From: Acanthaster planci
Lineage: Eukaryota; Echinodermata; Asteroidea; Valvatida; Acanthasteridae
Direction: 5' to 3'
Assembly (NCBI RefSeq): GCF_001949145.1
Contig: NW_019091561.1
Location: 321,059 to 385,058, forward strand
Length of the DNA stretch: 64,000 bases
The notes under the pieces are model-generated. The model did no database searches. It saw only the letters and a program-made list of their open reading frames with translations, and was not told where the DNA came from. Position 1 is the first letter of the stretch. Every line of letters starts with the position of its first letter. This document shows, in pieces, positions 35,925 to 47,259 of this stretch. A program made the translations under genes and the position numbers.

Positions 35925-36192
35925 GGTCACTAGGGAGACATTCCTATAGGAACATGCCCAAATTTTTTCAAACTTAACCGTCCCATTATTCAATATTCCC
36001 TAATCCGATCTTAACCAAAATTTGCATTTTTTCCTTTCAGACCCTAATCTATCATCTCTCAAAATGTGGACACTAAAAATTTTCCTCCATTTGGTATAGT
36101 TGGAGCATTAGGGAAACACTGAAATGTCTCCCTAATGACTGATGTCTCCCTAATGTTGAAAAATTTACCACAAAATGTCTCCTAAGTGACCT
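35925..36192. mobile_element. MITE with ggtcact(a/t)gggagacatt ends
   Basis: ggtcactagggagacatt (35925-35942) is mirrored by aatgtctcctaagtgacc (36175-36192). Two more tgtctccctaatg copies lie just inside the right end. Such repeated subterminal motifs suit transposase binding. The superfamily is not determined; no clear target duplication. Confidence 0.7.
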
Positions 36193-37578
36193 TTTTAGAA
36201 ATATAACACTAATTATCATTATTATTACTATATGGGTATTACAATCTAGACTCGTAGAACAAATTAATTTTGTTGATAATTGCGCTTTCTCAATTGAATC
36301 TACCTCCCAAAAGCCATCTAAACTGATCTCTTTCTCTCTAAAACTTTTGACAATTTTTGTGTGAAAAATTTGAGCCTTTACCACTCACCACCCACTCAAC
36401 TTATCCACATGACTGCAATCAACTTACCGAACACTTGTATTTGTACACACAGAACATGTGCCCAGTAGATGGCAAAACTCCAAATGCTAGACCGACCATT
36501 GTTTAGAGGTGGGGGATGAAATCATGTGTTAATTGCAGTACTGTGACTGAAATTGTAAATAACGGTTACAAAGATACCCTCAAAACTTGTTCTCAGATTA
36601 ATTGTAAGAAAATACATCCCTGATTTCAAAGTGCCTGTGGAACCTGGTCCATTCATGGACCAAATAGTTTTTGTGTAAAACAAGTCCCATACACTGCATT
36701 TTCCCTTGTTTTTTTAATAAACCAGATTAAAACCTTCCTAAGCAGGCTCCAGAGTATTCTTTATGGGGAAATAGTCCTTTCCCATTTGTACTCAATTTGT
36801 GTCATATCCTCGATCTTTTCAAATAAAGGCAACTAAACAATAGCAAACCAGCATTCCGCCCTTCATGGGCCATTTCCCCATCCCTGCCTACTACAACAAA
36901 AACAAAACTCCATCTATTTATGCCCTGTCCATCACAAGTGTGTGCTCAGGTCAATAGGATATCTGTTTACAAAGTGTCAGTGCCAGCCCCAGCAATAATC
37001 CAGGCAGTGAGTCAGTGACCTGCTTCACTTTCCCAAAAAGGGACAGTGGATGTTGTACATGTAGTGTGTGAAACCAGTCTAATGTATAGGCAGCCAGTCT
37101 AATGTGTATTTCTGAATAATGTACATGTATAATGTAAGGCCTTGGGGCCCATGCCCTATGGTGATTTGTGTGATATATGCCTCAGAACCCCTCAGCCAGA
37201 AGTTGTCCACGTTCTCATTTATTGCTCCCGAATCTCCAAACGTGCAAACACAACAATACACAAACTCATGGGAGCTGGAATTTTTTACATAAACACATGG
37301 AGCTTTAATTTTGTACACAAACATATGGGAGTGATATTTGCCCCGCCTGTGGTGATATGGAGGCGGAATAAGGAGCGCAATGGCACAGAATGTAGAATCT
37401 TCTGAGTGCTGTCAGGAGCACAGTTATTCAGCTATGGGTAGGAGACTGGTCAGACGCACAGATACATACGAGTATAAAGTAGTCTCACAACATCTCCTTT
37501 CTTTTGAAATTAACAAACTGAAGTAATACAAAGGTTTTCATTTATGGATTGGAATGTGGTAGTGTGTATGTGGTAATA
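36193..37578. other. Spacer, nothing recognised
   Basis: Contains a spurious exon-like stretch at about 36428-36486 (see rejected items) and a Cys-rich short plus frame at 37142-37405 that may be a LINE tail but cannot be supported. Confidence 0.4.
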
Positions 37579-37928
37579 GAGGGATTTCACATTAGCTCCG
37601 TCTGTGCATATCCGCATTGAAACCGAGGCTCTCTGTGTTTAACTTCGTCGCGCGTGCCTGCGGAATCCACACAGTACATGTGGTATCCGGTTCGCAAATG
37701 TGATGCCACTTCAGTTTAAACCACGCCCACTGCACATGCAGATACACGACCGTCGCAGGTACGTTAGTTCATGGTAAATTGCCGTTGNACATACCTTTAT
37801 GTATTTTGTTTCTTGACTCCTTACTTTCAATCATCTGATTGTATTAAGAATTGAAGCTGACACATACAGCCTCGTTTTCAAACGCGGAAGTGTGCAGATT
37901 GACACTAAAAGTCGTATTGGGATCCCTC
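37579..37928. mobile_element. TA-flanked MITE (Tc1/mariner-like)
   Basis: The ends gagggatttcac and (complement) gagggatcccaat are both flanked by TA (37577-37578, 37929-37930). Inverted similarity extends about 75 bases inward (ccgc-ttgaaaacgaggct-t-tgtgt...cttc). The element is 350 bases, non-coding, and contains the single ambiguous base at 37788. Confidence 0.75.
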
Positions 37929-37999
37929 TATTCTGGACTCATTAAACTGGAACAACCAGAATTAGCAACTTCTAGCAACTTTTGACAACTTTTAACAAC

Positions 38000-39415
38000 T
38001 TAGAAACAGGCTTAGAAGTCAGTGAATTGGAACAGTCGATAGCTAACTCGACCAGATGTGGTCTTCAGTTCAGCAGGCATTGCTGTGGGGTTGTCTTGGA
38101 CTTGCCTATCACAAACTGCATTGGTCTCCAATTTACAAGAATGATGCGGCTTAGATTTTTCACGCACACCTTGTGGGGCAGTCTGGTAGTTGCCTTCCTG
38201 AACCAATTTGTCAGCAAAACGAACGCTTCTGTGGCTTATCGAACTGAATGCGCCTCGCTGGGTTCGCGTTTGAAGCAGCAGGTTGGGCACGGATGCGCTG
38301 CTGGCTGACCATTTAACGCAGATGCGCTCGATTGCGGCAGGCTATGGTACCATTAGGTGTGGAAACCTCATAAGACCGTGGTTCCTTCCGAACTTCTGTG
38401 ACCTCTCCCAGGGTCCAGGTATTGTCAGCTTGGTTGAGGATCTAAACCTTCCGTCCAGTGAACAGCAGTGGGAGTATTGGTCCTGCTTGTTTGTCGGGTT
38501 GTTGGTTCATGTTGTGTGTTCTGTCCTGCAGACATAGGAAGGTTTTTGAGGATAGCTCTTATGTGTTGTTACTGGGCAATGTAGAATGAATTGGACAGCC
38601 AAACATGATTTCAGCTGGTGCTGGCAAACCAGTGTCAATGGGTGTGGCTCTCAGGTTTAGAAGGGCACGGTAATGTCTTGGCCTATTTTACGGCATTTTG
38701 TCTTCACTGACTTGATGATGCGGACTGTACGTTCCATTAGACCGGTGCTGACATTGTGTGCTTGACAGACCAGTCCTGGTAGGCTTTCCCTTTGAACTGT
38801 GGGCCATTGTCTGACACGATCTCTGCTGATGCTCCCAGTAGTTCAAAGATTGAAGCAGTGTGCTGGGCAATGGTTGCACTAGTTGTGCTAGGCAGGTGGG
38901 ACATGATCGGGAATTTGGAGTAGTAATCAATGATAACAAGGTGGTGCTCTCCATCCAGCTCAAATAGGTCCGTCTCAAGTTCAGTCCATGGGATTGGCCA
39001 GACTTCATGCAGGTCAAGTGGTTCTTTGTGTTGCTTGGTTTGGCTTTCTTAGCAAGCTGGGCATCCCTTGACTAGTTTAGGTATGTCCTCATTGATTTTT
39101 GGCCAATACACCGAGTTCCACGCTAGGCGTCTTGTCTTTTTATGCCTGGTGTCCAAAGTGCAGTTACTGAGGATATTCTCTGACATGAGTACTTGTCTAC
39201 CTTTGAAGACGACACCGTTGGACACCCCGAGTTCATCTCGGTATGGCCAAATTGACCACAGTTGGGCAGGAAGTTCCCTGATTGAGTCTGGTCTTCCTGT
39301 GTAGATAATTTGTTCCAAACAGGGTCTCATGCAGTTTCATGCTTAAGTGCTTCATGTTTGCCACAACCAAAGGCCAAGGGCTATGCTGTCTTGCTTCATG
39401 GGGTTGGGCAAGCAA
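38000..39415 (-). mobile_element. Gypsy (Ty3-type) integrase fragment
   Basis: Frame 39330-39049 holds WPYRDELGVSNGVVFKGRQV, a VYWPKINEDI block and a terminal C-P-A-C, the zinc-binding HHCC domain that precedes Gypsy integrase cores. Below it, over shifting frames, come a YYSKFP-like region, VSDNGPQFKG (near 38800) and ERTVRIIKSVKTK (near 38715), the second Asp and the Glu region of the DDE core. At least three frameshifts occur. Its upstream end at 39415 abuts LINE sequence in the same orientation, so it is either an insertion breakpoint or a chimeric copy. Confidence 0.8.
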
Positions 39416-40310
39416 TCTTTTCTATGCAAAATATAACCTGGTATTTCAAGTTCCTTGTTTGTAATGGAATCATTTAATCATGTTTCAACGAATCCAATAA
39501 TATGTGCCTGTGTTTCTTCAGCCATTAATCGTAATTCTCCTGATTTAGGGCAGATAGAACGTACATTTAAACACATCATTTTAATCCCTTTCATCACTTT
39601 TAAATGTCCAAGGCCCATGCAGATCTGAGTTCCAGTGTTCAGAGTCAAGTTCATGGCTGACTGTTCTTTGATGACAGGAACTGGTGTCAGGGTCTATGGG
39701 GTGCATGGCAAATTATCTTTTGGATCGATTCCACTGCGGTCCGAAATATATACAGGTATCCTAAACCGAGATGTCAATCATCTTCCTCCTCTATGGCTAC
39801 GTCGTCGCTTATTGATCTCTATGGCTTTTAATCTGTCAAAATCAGATTTATTCAAGAACTTGCCTTACTTCTTGAGTCCAATATGTTCAACTCGTGTATA
39901 TGTTACACGGGACTGGCCTGGTTGTAGATGACTTGCAAAACCGTCACTCCTAGTTTCCGAACCAAGATATGTCAATTCCAGGAGTTTACAGGATCGATCA
40001 GCTTCAGAGTATACTTGCGGAAGTTGAGGACCAGGGTTAGCGTGTACATCGTTATATACAGTTATGTCTATTGGTGGATCGTGCCCAGGGATAAGAAAAC
40101 ATATATATCCACGGTTTAACGACTTTCCTGTAGGGATCCTGGTGTAGTGAAATCTGCATTGGCTCAATCGTCTCAATAGAGAGTAGCTATTAGACAAGCC
40201 CTTGAAAATGTGATAACAAAAGTTGAAGAACCCTGATGAAGGCTGGTAGCTCCTGAAGCAATCACCAAGAGTAAAAATAAAACAAATACTTCTGTAGCAC
40301 AAACATATGA
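39416..40310 (-). mobile_element. LINE 5' end with 2A-like motif and endonuclease start
   Basis: The minus frame 40302-39865 contains DVHANPGP (40027-40050), a 2A-like ribosome-skipping motif (consensus D-[VI]-E-x-N-P-G-P with His for Glu), as found near the N terminus of many invertebrate non-LTR elements. Further down come LNVRSICPKSGELRL and IIGFVETWLNDSI and PGYILHRKD (about 39565-39420), the opening motifs of an AP-endonuclease with the catalytic Glu in ETW. The endonuclease stops at 39416, where Gypsy sequence takes over. Frameshifts between blocks show decay. Confidence 0.82.
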
Positions 40311-41037
40311 TGCAGTTCTGTAGGTCGCCATGTTGGTTTCACTGTATTTGACGGCAGTGATCTCAAAAGTAGGGCAAAACTCAAGATTTCCAAGGCACAA
40401 ACTCTTGAAGGTCCCATCAAAACATCAGAAATCCAGAAGAAAGAAATATACAGCAAAGACGAGCACGAAAAACAACAAAAACACGAAAAAACAACAATGG
40501 GACTGGGTATAAAATCTTAATAACAGAAATAAAAAACATAACAGGCAATAATAAACAGCGCCCCCTCATTATCTATTCAAGTACGTTGGTGCCTATAGAA
40601 CGCGTAGTTCGTGCAATAACACAGAACATAATACAAAAGTGTCCACGTAAAACCGTGATGCTCTATAAGCCCAACTCATAGGCTGAAATCACAGGCTCCA
40701 CATAGATATCGCATGTTCCAGCAAGTTTCCACGCTCCTCTCTGGCAGTAAGCCCATGTCCATTTTCACATTATAAATGACTGTTCACTGAGCACACTAGA
40801 TTCCATACTAGATTCCAGTAAAGTGTCAAACACAGAACCAGAACTAACATGGTTGCTTCATTTCGGGGACTGGGGCATTTTGTGTTTTATTTCATTGTTG
40901 TTTTGGGTCGTGCATCTTACTATTTCTCACCAATGGACAAGGTTTCATTAAGAAAATTATTTTATTGATCTTATAATGATGTGGATTTGACCTTAATATT
41001 ACAGTTCCATGCCCACAACTTTTCTAACTTGTTAATT
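40311..41037. other. Spacer, nothing recognised
   Basis: An A-rich stretch (40430-40500) suggests a retroposon tail, but no body can be assigned. Confidence 0.4.
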
Positions 41038-41427
41038 TTACATTTTGAACCATTTCATCACAGTATGTTTCACTCCCATTAGATGCCTGGAAATTAACGA
41101 CTTCGACTGTGGGTGGCGGTTAGATCGGACCATCGTGAACCAAATGGAATTGTCCTTTGTAACTTGCCAATCCTCTGTTAAGTCTTCTTGCTTTGAAGAC
41201 TTTGTACAAAGTTGATAAACGATCACATTGACACTCTTTGTATGTGTTCTAGAAGGCTTAAACCGAATAAAACACCAGAGAATCGTGACAAGAAATGCTA
41301 CATAAATATGAAATTTAGCCTCAAAGTGGTTGCTAAGATGATAAATTATTTCCATTTTCAATCGACATCTGGGTCTTTTTTCCACTAAATTTCTCAAGTT
41401 TAGACGTTTCCCAGAACAGTGAGACAC
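41038..41427 (-). CDS. Possible single-pass membrane protein or first exon, unknown family
   Basis: A 129-codon frame. Residues about 38-56 (FHIYVAFLVTILWCFIRF) form one hydrophobic segment with basic residues after it (KPSRTHTK), a layout that would suit a type II signal anchor as in Golgi enzymes. The remaining 70 residues are polar, with VIVYQLCTKSS and NSIWFTMVRSNRHP. I do not recognise a family. The frame ends in AAAATGTAAAATT, a weak donor-like sequence, so a first exon is possible. It lies inside the giant PHM intron on the same strand. It may be a chance frame. Confidence 0.3.
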   Translation of the reverse strand: MSHCSGKRLNLRNLVEKRPRCRLKMEIIYHLSNHFEAKFHIYVAFLVTILWCFIRFKPSRTHTKSVNVIVYQLCTKSSKQEDLTEDWQVTKDNSIWFTMVRSNRHPQSKSLISRHLMGVKHTVMKWFKM

Positions 41428-42164
41428 TGCATACGACAGGCCAGAATCTCACCTACACAATACAAGTTTTTGTTCAACTTTCATGGAATATATTTGATAT
41501 TTCTGCACAGCGTGATCTACCCATGTTTTACATGCAGGAAACTGATCAAGCCACATACCGTGCACGGCACAATGCAGCCTGTTACACGTCGAGCCAGTGT
41601 ACAAATTCATGTGGTTCATGAACATGGAGGGTTTCGAGTGTGCTGAATCTGAATATGACTATTGCCAAGCTGTAAACGTTCACAAATTTATGTAATATTT
41701 ATGCATTAATCATATTTAAGAGCAAATAACTGTGGTACACAACCTGTCAATAACAAAGTTTTAATTTTTCCCCGACAAGGCAAAGTTTTACCTATAAGTA
41801 GAACATGCACTTGGTTTAAACTTCTAACAAGGGACCTCACAAGACAGTAATAAGGTGGATTGAGTTTAACACCCTCCCCCATTTTACCCTTATTAAAAAG
41901 GCTTTGAAGGGTAATGTGCTCATTCTCATCTCATTTAGTACTAAGTAATCAATAACCTTAAGCCAATTATGACTTTCCCTGTATGAAAGGGATAGAATGT
42001 TTGTGGTCCATTAAAGAGGATGGGGGAGGGGGGCGAGTGTGGGAGTGAGGAGACTTGATTGTTGATGACTTTATTCACCAGAAATGACTTCTCACACTAC
42101 CTAATGAAATGAGAGGTAAATTTTGAAAATAATTTGTTAAGTGGGAGAATTGAAGTGAAGGCTA

Positions 42165-42285
42165 TTTTTTTCGCAAGCTCTCGGACAAGCACTGAGCATA
42201 CAGTGCTTATTAATATACCTTGGGTAAGGGCAAATCCGTTATATATAATTAATATCTCCCCAATGCAAAAAATACATCTTGAAAA
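42165..42285 (-). repeat. Short repeat A, copy 2
   Basis: Reverse complement of the repeat at 61551-61681, with the same hairpin (aagcactg-agcata-cagtgctt) and the caatgcaaaaaatacatcttgaaa A-rich end. About 90% identical by eye over the core. Confidence 0.85.
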
Positions 42286-42475
42286 TAAAGGCCATCCCTT
42301 GGGCTTTGTTAATTCGCAGCATATGTACCTGTGATGAATGATGATAGCCTTCCAATGTAAACAGAGGAGAACATGAAGGAAATCCAAACTAAAATAAAGG
42401 CTATGTTTTTGAGTATTCAATTAGACTTGGTCAAGGCTGCATGTTATTGCCATCACAAGTATCATGACTGTCTAT

Positions 42476-43357
42476 CAGTGTTGCAGTACTCATACTCAGT
42501 ACTCGTACTCGACTATTACTCGAGTACCGTTTTTAGAGTACTTGTACTTGTACTCGGTCATCCAAATACTCATACTTGAAGTACAGTTCTTGTACTCGGG
42601 CTACAAAATACTCTGAACTCGACATCCAAAACTTGTACTCGAGCATCGAAGTACTCAAACTCGATTAACGGTACTCAATAAAAAAATCCTTTAAGTTAAC
42701 TTACGACAGTCTTTAAAATAAGGTACAAAAATATCGACCCCAATGACCCGATATTCGATACGGTTCTGACAAAAAGAAGGCCGAACGTGGGACCATTAAC
42801 ATATACATGTACGACCCATTGGCTGTTCTGTGCGCATACTTAACCAATCATGTGCGCAAATTATATTGTGGTACTCCAGAATGGTCCAACAATTTACTTG
42901 GGCATTGGTAGTCTGGTTCCTGGACCCGAAAATTCTAACAACAAATCCAGCATACAGAAAATCACAGGTATATGAATAATTGAGTCTGGAAAAGAAACTT
43001 CGCCACGCCATGGACGTTGTGTCAACTGCTGCAACGCACGCATAGTGACCGCGACATTGCTAGCCAGATCACTTGTTCTTGTAGCCATGCCATCTGTATT
43101 CGGTGTTTCTTTTACACAGTGGCGGGTCTTAGAGTCTCTAAATTAAGATAAAACTACTTTTGAATTAGAAGTACTTGTACTCGTACTCAGAATTAGAAGT
43201 ACTTGTACTCGTACTCGTACTCAAAAGTGCAAGTACTTGTGCTCGGAAACCAGTACTTGTACTCGGCTGGCAAAGTGCTCGACCTATCTTTGTACTCAGC
43301 AGTCAAAGTACTCGGCAGTACTTGGTACTCGAAAAAAAGTACTCGACTATAACACTG
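42476..43357. mobile_element. Non-autonomous hAT transposon, recently inserted
   Basis: An exact 8-base duplication ctgtctat flanks the element (42468-42475 and 43358-43365). The ends cagtgttgcagtactc and cagtgttatagtcgagtac (complement of the right end) are hAT-type terminal repeats. About 200 bases inside each end are filled with tactcg / gtacttgtactc units, hAT-style subterminal binding repeats present on both sides. The 450-base interior lacks a transposase. On the minus strand it holds a 64-codon frame starting MATRTSDLASNVAV (43088-42894) of unknown origin, possibly a captured or residual first exon. Confidence 0.9.
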
Positions 43358-43365
43358 CTGTCTAT

Positions 43366-44000
43366 ATGTATATATTGCAAATACACTTTCTATGAGTTTC
43401 CTCTATTGAACGTTTCTGTTGCAAGAACCAACTGTGCATGTGAAAAAGTGTTTACTTCAGGTTAAAAATGCAATTGTAAATAATATTTTAATCCATTCTT
43501 TGAACATATTTTTGACACATTTGTTACTGATGAGTACAGTGCCTGTCTATAAACATACTCTTACCACTGTATACAAACTGTTGGTAAAGAAGAGTGTATT
43601 TTCAACAGAAAATTATTTTTAAGAAGACTCTTATGTTCTTCAAGTCAGGATCATTATGCAGATATGCATACCTAAATAATATACACTTAATGCATTTTAA
43701 AAAGTGCCAAATCAATGTCCAAGTATTACCTGTCAACTCATTACCCCCCCCAGTAGTGTTGTGAAGTTTATCAACAGAATAGCCCAGAAACGGGAAAAGA
43801 TGAAATAAAATGAGTTTGCCCAACAGCCCGGCTTCATAAAGCTGTAAAGCACAAAAATCTGATTGGAATAATACACCCCAAAAGGTCTCTCTATTTACAA
43901 AAAATACAAACACTTGTAAAAATTTCTGAGAGCACCTTAAAAAAAAACCCAGAAAATATACAAGTTATAGATCATGGTGCAGATCAAGTGGCCTTTCCAT
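43366..44000. other. Spacer, nothing recognised
   Basis: AT-rich; a 103-codon minus frame (43602-43913) has no recognisable domain. Confidence 0.4.
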
Positions 44001-44001
44001 A

Positions 44002-47000
44002 CTAATAAATATTAGTTCTTGACTGTAAACAGGGATACTTTAATTTACTCACAGAAACAAATACATGGCCGCAAACAAATACATGATGCTGAACTCCGGC
44101 AACTGAAGCACGATTGCCCCTTTCTGCATTTTTGATACTCATGGCCGGATAACAGTCAGTGACAAAGTGGACGGACTCGGAAAAGTTGGCATGCACTGTG
44201 ACAGCTGTCTTCAAGATATAGAGAGCCAGGTCACCAAATGTCATGTTCAACAAAATCTGGACGTTTATCTCTTGTATGAAGGCCATTCCATCAATTATCC
44301 AGATGCTATTTTGAGGTATGCTGTCAGCCAAGGGAGGTGGATCAATAGCAGATTCTATATATCGCATCAAGTTGGCTTTGTTGGTTTCTTCAGCCCACCA
44401 TTCTCATTAGCAAGTGCAAATGGAACTGAATTCAGACTGTACTCCAGCATCTCCAGGATGTCAACTTTCCTGAACTTTGACGTCATGAGAAGTCTTGCAA
44501 AAAGACTATGGTCTTGCTTTAGAACAACCTCCTTTCCTCCTCTCATGGCTATTTTCGTCTTTTTCAACATTTGAGAAAACATTGAAAGCTTCTGATGCTT
44601 GATGGCAGTATGAAACCCAAAACTTCCTTCCTGGAGATGTTCTCAGAAATACTCCTCCACTGCTGACTGTCCATGCATATGAACTTGAAGGAGATGATCA
44701 AGGACTTTTGGGGATGTTACTACACCAGATGTGAGATGCACAAGATCTTGAGTGACAAATGGGTTGATCATGCTCTCAATGGTATCACACACTGCCTGAA
44801 CATCATTGTTGTCCTTGTTCATGTGAGACTTGCTCAAATCCTTGACCTTGGCCCCCTGCACAGATTTGCCTGCCATCACCTCACACTGTTTTGGTATGGC
44901 AGCTCGAAAATGATGACAGAGAATCCACCTGTGAATGTAAGCTCTTCTGGTCGTGAAGCCAATAACACCCCCTCCGGTTTTTGAGTCTTTCAGTGTTCAC
45001 AGTCCTTGAGTGTTCACAGCCTGCTCAATCACTTGGTCAGCAGGGATACTTGGACAGTCATGATTGCTTTGTTGCTGCACAGCAAATTCACCGTAAAGTA
45101 AAGCAGCAGAGACGTCTGGATGGGTTGTGGGAAGTTGCTGCATTTCCAACAAGTACGCAGGGAGGCATCTCAAGTAGTTAGCGTGATCATATGCAAAGAA
45201 CCAGGGAATAATGGACCTAACGGCAGATAGATGGGGGAGGCCAGTTTCCTTCTGTCACACAAATGAGTTTGCACCATATCTATATACAATGACCAAAATA
45301 CAAAGGTTGGTCTTGCAGACTGAGACTCAATGAATGACTGATACTTCTCCACAAGCACTTGGTATTGTCTGCCTCCTATCGCACGATGCTCAGAGTCGGG
45401 AAATGATGTTTGCATTCTCTGAATGACACCTGAAGCTTCTTTTTGATGTGGAAGAATCACTGCCATCACTGGTATCGTCATTACTACTTGCTACTGCTGC
45501 CATGAGCTACAGCATATTCAGCTATGCTTGTCACCTGTAACTCATTTGTGCGCAAAGTGTCACTCTCATTCTTGTTTCAGGGCTGAATAAAATTCAGCTG
45601 AGGGACTGTTCCCTTCACTTTTCTTTTTAGGCTGCAAGTCTTGTATGAAGACGCATCCATATTATGAATATCATTCACTGCCTTAATAAACAGTTTGTTT
45701 AATATTGTAAGCCTCAAAATTTCTTGATTTCTTATTATTCTTGGCTCAATGACATACAAAATGTTTTGTATGACAGTGCATAATTGAAGTCCCTATTATC
45801 TGTCGTTGCCTTTGTTACATTTACACACTGTGTAAATTCTTTGTAGCAGCTCTTGTGATACTGCACCTCAATGGGGACCATGTCCCTCCCCTTCACCTGA
45901 GTGAGAATGTGCTGATGATGTTGCTTCTCTGCTGCTGCAAGGAAGGTTTGAGCATGTATTTGTTCACATTTCAAAAGAGGAACCTTCTGTCACGATCCAG
46001 TTCTCCTGTCCCATGTACACTGGTTCCGCCGACAAATTACACATTCACTTAGCAGCACATGACTCCTCTCCTGGTGAGATTTTGTTGGCGATAAGGTGGA
46101 CTTCAGAAGCATTTTCTTCTTTGGGGATCGGCCTGGAGTATCCTCATCATACGCAGATTCAGAGTCAGCATCTCCAGCTGAAATAAAATCCACATGACAT
46201 GCCATGTTGAAAAACCATAGGAAACAGTTGGAGTTCCCAGTGCAGCTGTTAACTTAGAATTTCAAGTATCTATGACAAAAAGAAAATTTTAAACATCTCA
46301 ACTGATTAAAATGAGGTAAGCCTAGTACATGTACTTCTTCCTGGAAAATGTTATCTTTCATGGAAGGTACAATATTAACTAATTATGGGAAAGCTTTTTC
46401 AAAGTTCAAAAAAAAATTGCAGAACATTCTATTGTGGAGAATTTGACACTCTTGTCAGCCATCAAATGTAGGACAACTCATACCCGGAACAACTCATACC
46501 AAGGACATGTCATTCTGAAAATAATTCATATCCAGGACAACTTGTAACCAAGAGAAAATTACATTTTATCATAGCTTGTGGCAACATCACATCAGAATTG
46601 TAGAATAGCATATCCAATCTGGTTTTTTATTGCTGATAATGCAGCTGTCTGTTTTGTGTGTAATCCGATTTTCTTCAGTTAACCGCGTTGAAATTGTACG
46701 GTTTGTACGAAATTTCCTGGGTACCAGATGTCTCAGGTACGAGTTACCCGGGTACGAGTTGTCCCGAGTGTGAAATTTTGGGTACCAGTGGTCTCGATGC
46801 TTCAGCCATCTTGTCAACCTAATTGTCTAGTCACGCTTGTCATGACATGTCACACTTTATCATGAAAATTCATAACAGCAACAGCATACTCAACTAATGA
46901 TACAAACTGAAAGACAAAATTTACCATTATCGACATCTTCTTTAGTTTTTCTGCTATGGGCCCTTCATATCTTATTTACGTTGTAAAACCTCTGGTAGCA

Positions 47001-47250
47001 ACGATGGTCGGAGTGCCGAATTATTTGCCACGTCGCTCAAATTCACATGGTGTGTTTGGGCAAACTTTACAATAATTTGGGCCTCAACTGAGTCAGGAAT
47101 CTGCGTCCACTGGCAACTGTAGCTGATAAACTTACTCAAACTTGAACTTTTAAAAGCTACAAGCATCCCACATTCATCCGTGTAAACATGAATACAACAA
47201 AAATTTGGCTGCATTTCCAACAAAACCTCGTCTTCTACGGTTGCCTTCAT
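44002..47250 (-). pseudogene. Broken copy of a multicopy invertebrate gene family (Cys-rich head, PIN-like tail)
   Basis: Exon 1 (47250-46980) opens with ATG and encodes MKATVEDEVLLEMQP... with VYTDECGMLVAF. Its donor C|GTAAAT pairs in phase with an acceptor ttttatttcag ending at 46178, forming a Pro codon (VLQ-P-GDADSES). Exon 2 holds a zinc-ligand-like head (CVICRRNQC ... VQYHKSCYKEFTQC), a LKRKVKGTVPQL block (45600s), FWSLYIDMVQ (45260s), a Y-D-H-A-N-Y block, VCDTIESMINPF (44760s), RGGKEVVLKQDHSLFARLL (44500s) and an IIDGMAF...VTDCYPAMSIKNAER tail (44300-44100) suggestive of PIN/XPG-like acidic residues. I know this arrangement from large uncharacterised protein families in cnidarians, echinoderms and fish. 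In-frame TGA at 45990-45992, 45577-45579 and 44643-44645, plus frameshifts, disable it. The PIN-like call is inference. Confidence 0.6.
46436..46800. mobile_element. Candidate MITE inside the pseudogene intron
   Basis: ggacaactcatacccggaacaactcatacc at 46472-46501 is mirrored by the complement of 46736-46765 (gggacaactcgtacccgggtaactcgtacc). Further g(g)acaactcatacc and ggtaccag copies occur on both sides. The outer boundaries are not fixed. It lies within the 802-base intron (46178-46979) of the pseudogene. Confidence 0.5.
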
Positions 47251-47259
47251 CTTGGTTAG

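Noticed and set aside
36420-36490. Minus-strand exon-like block with GTAAGT donor reading FGVLPSTGHMFC, superficially like the FGC...YW region of PHM
   Set aside because: It lies between the exons at 31.9 and 56.05 kb, which are adjacent in the protein and in phase, so it is in the wrong order; the conserved Cys is also missing and the acceptor is poor.
37142-37405. Cys-rich plus-strand frame (CDICLRTPQPEVVHVLIYC) like a LINE terminal zinc knuckle
   Set aside because: No reverse transcriptase or 3' end adjoins it, so the match could be chance.
42476-43357. TACTCG microsatellite
   Set aside because: The repeats lie symmetrically inside terminal inverted repeats with an 8-base target duplication, so they are subterminal repeats of a hAT element.
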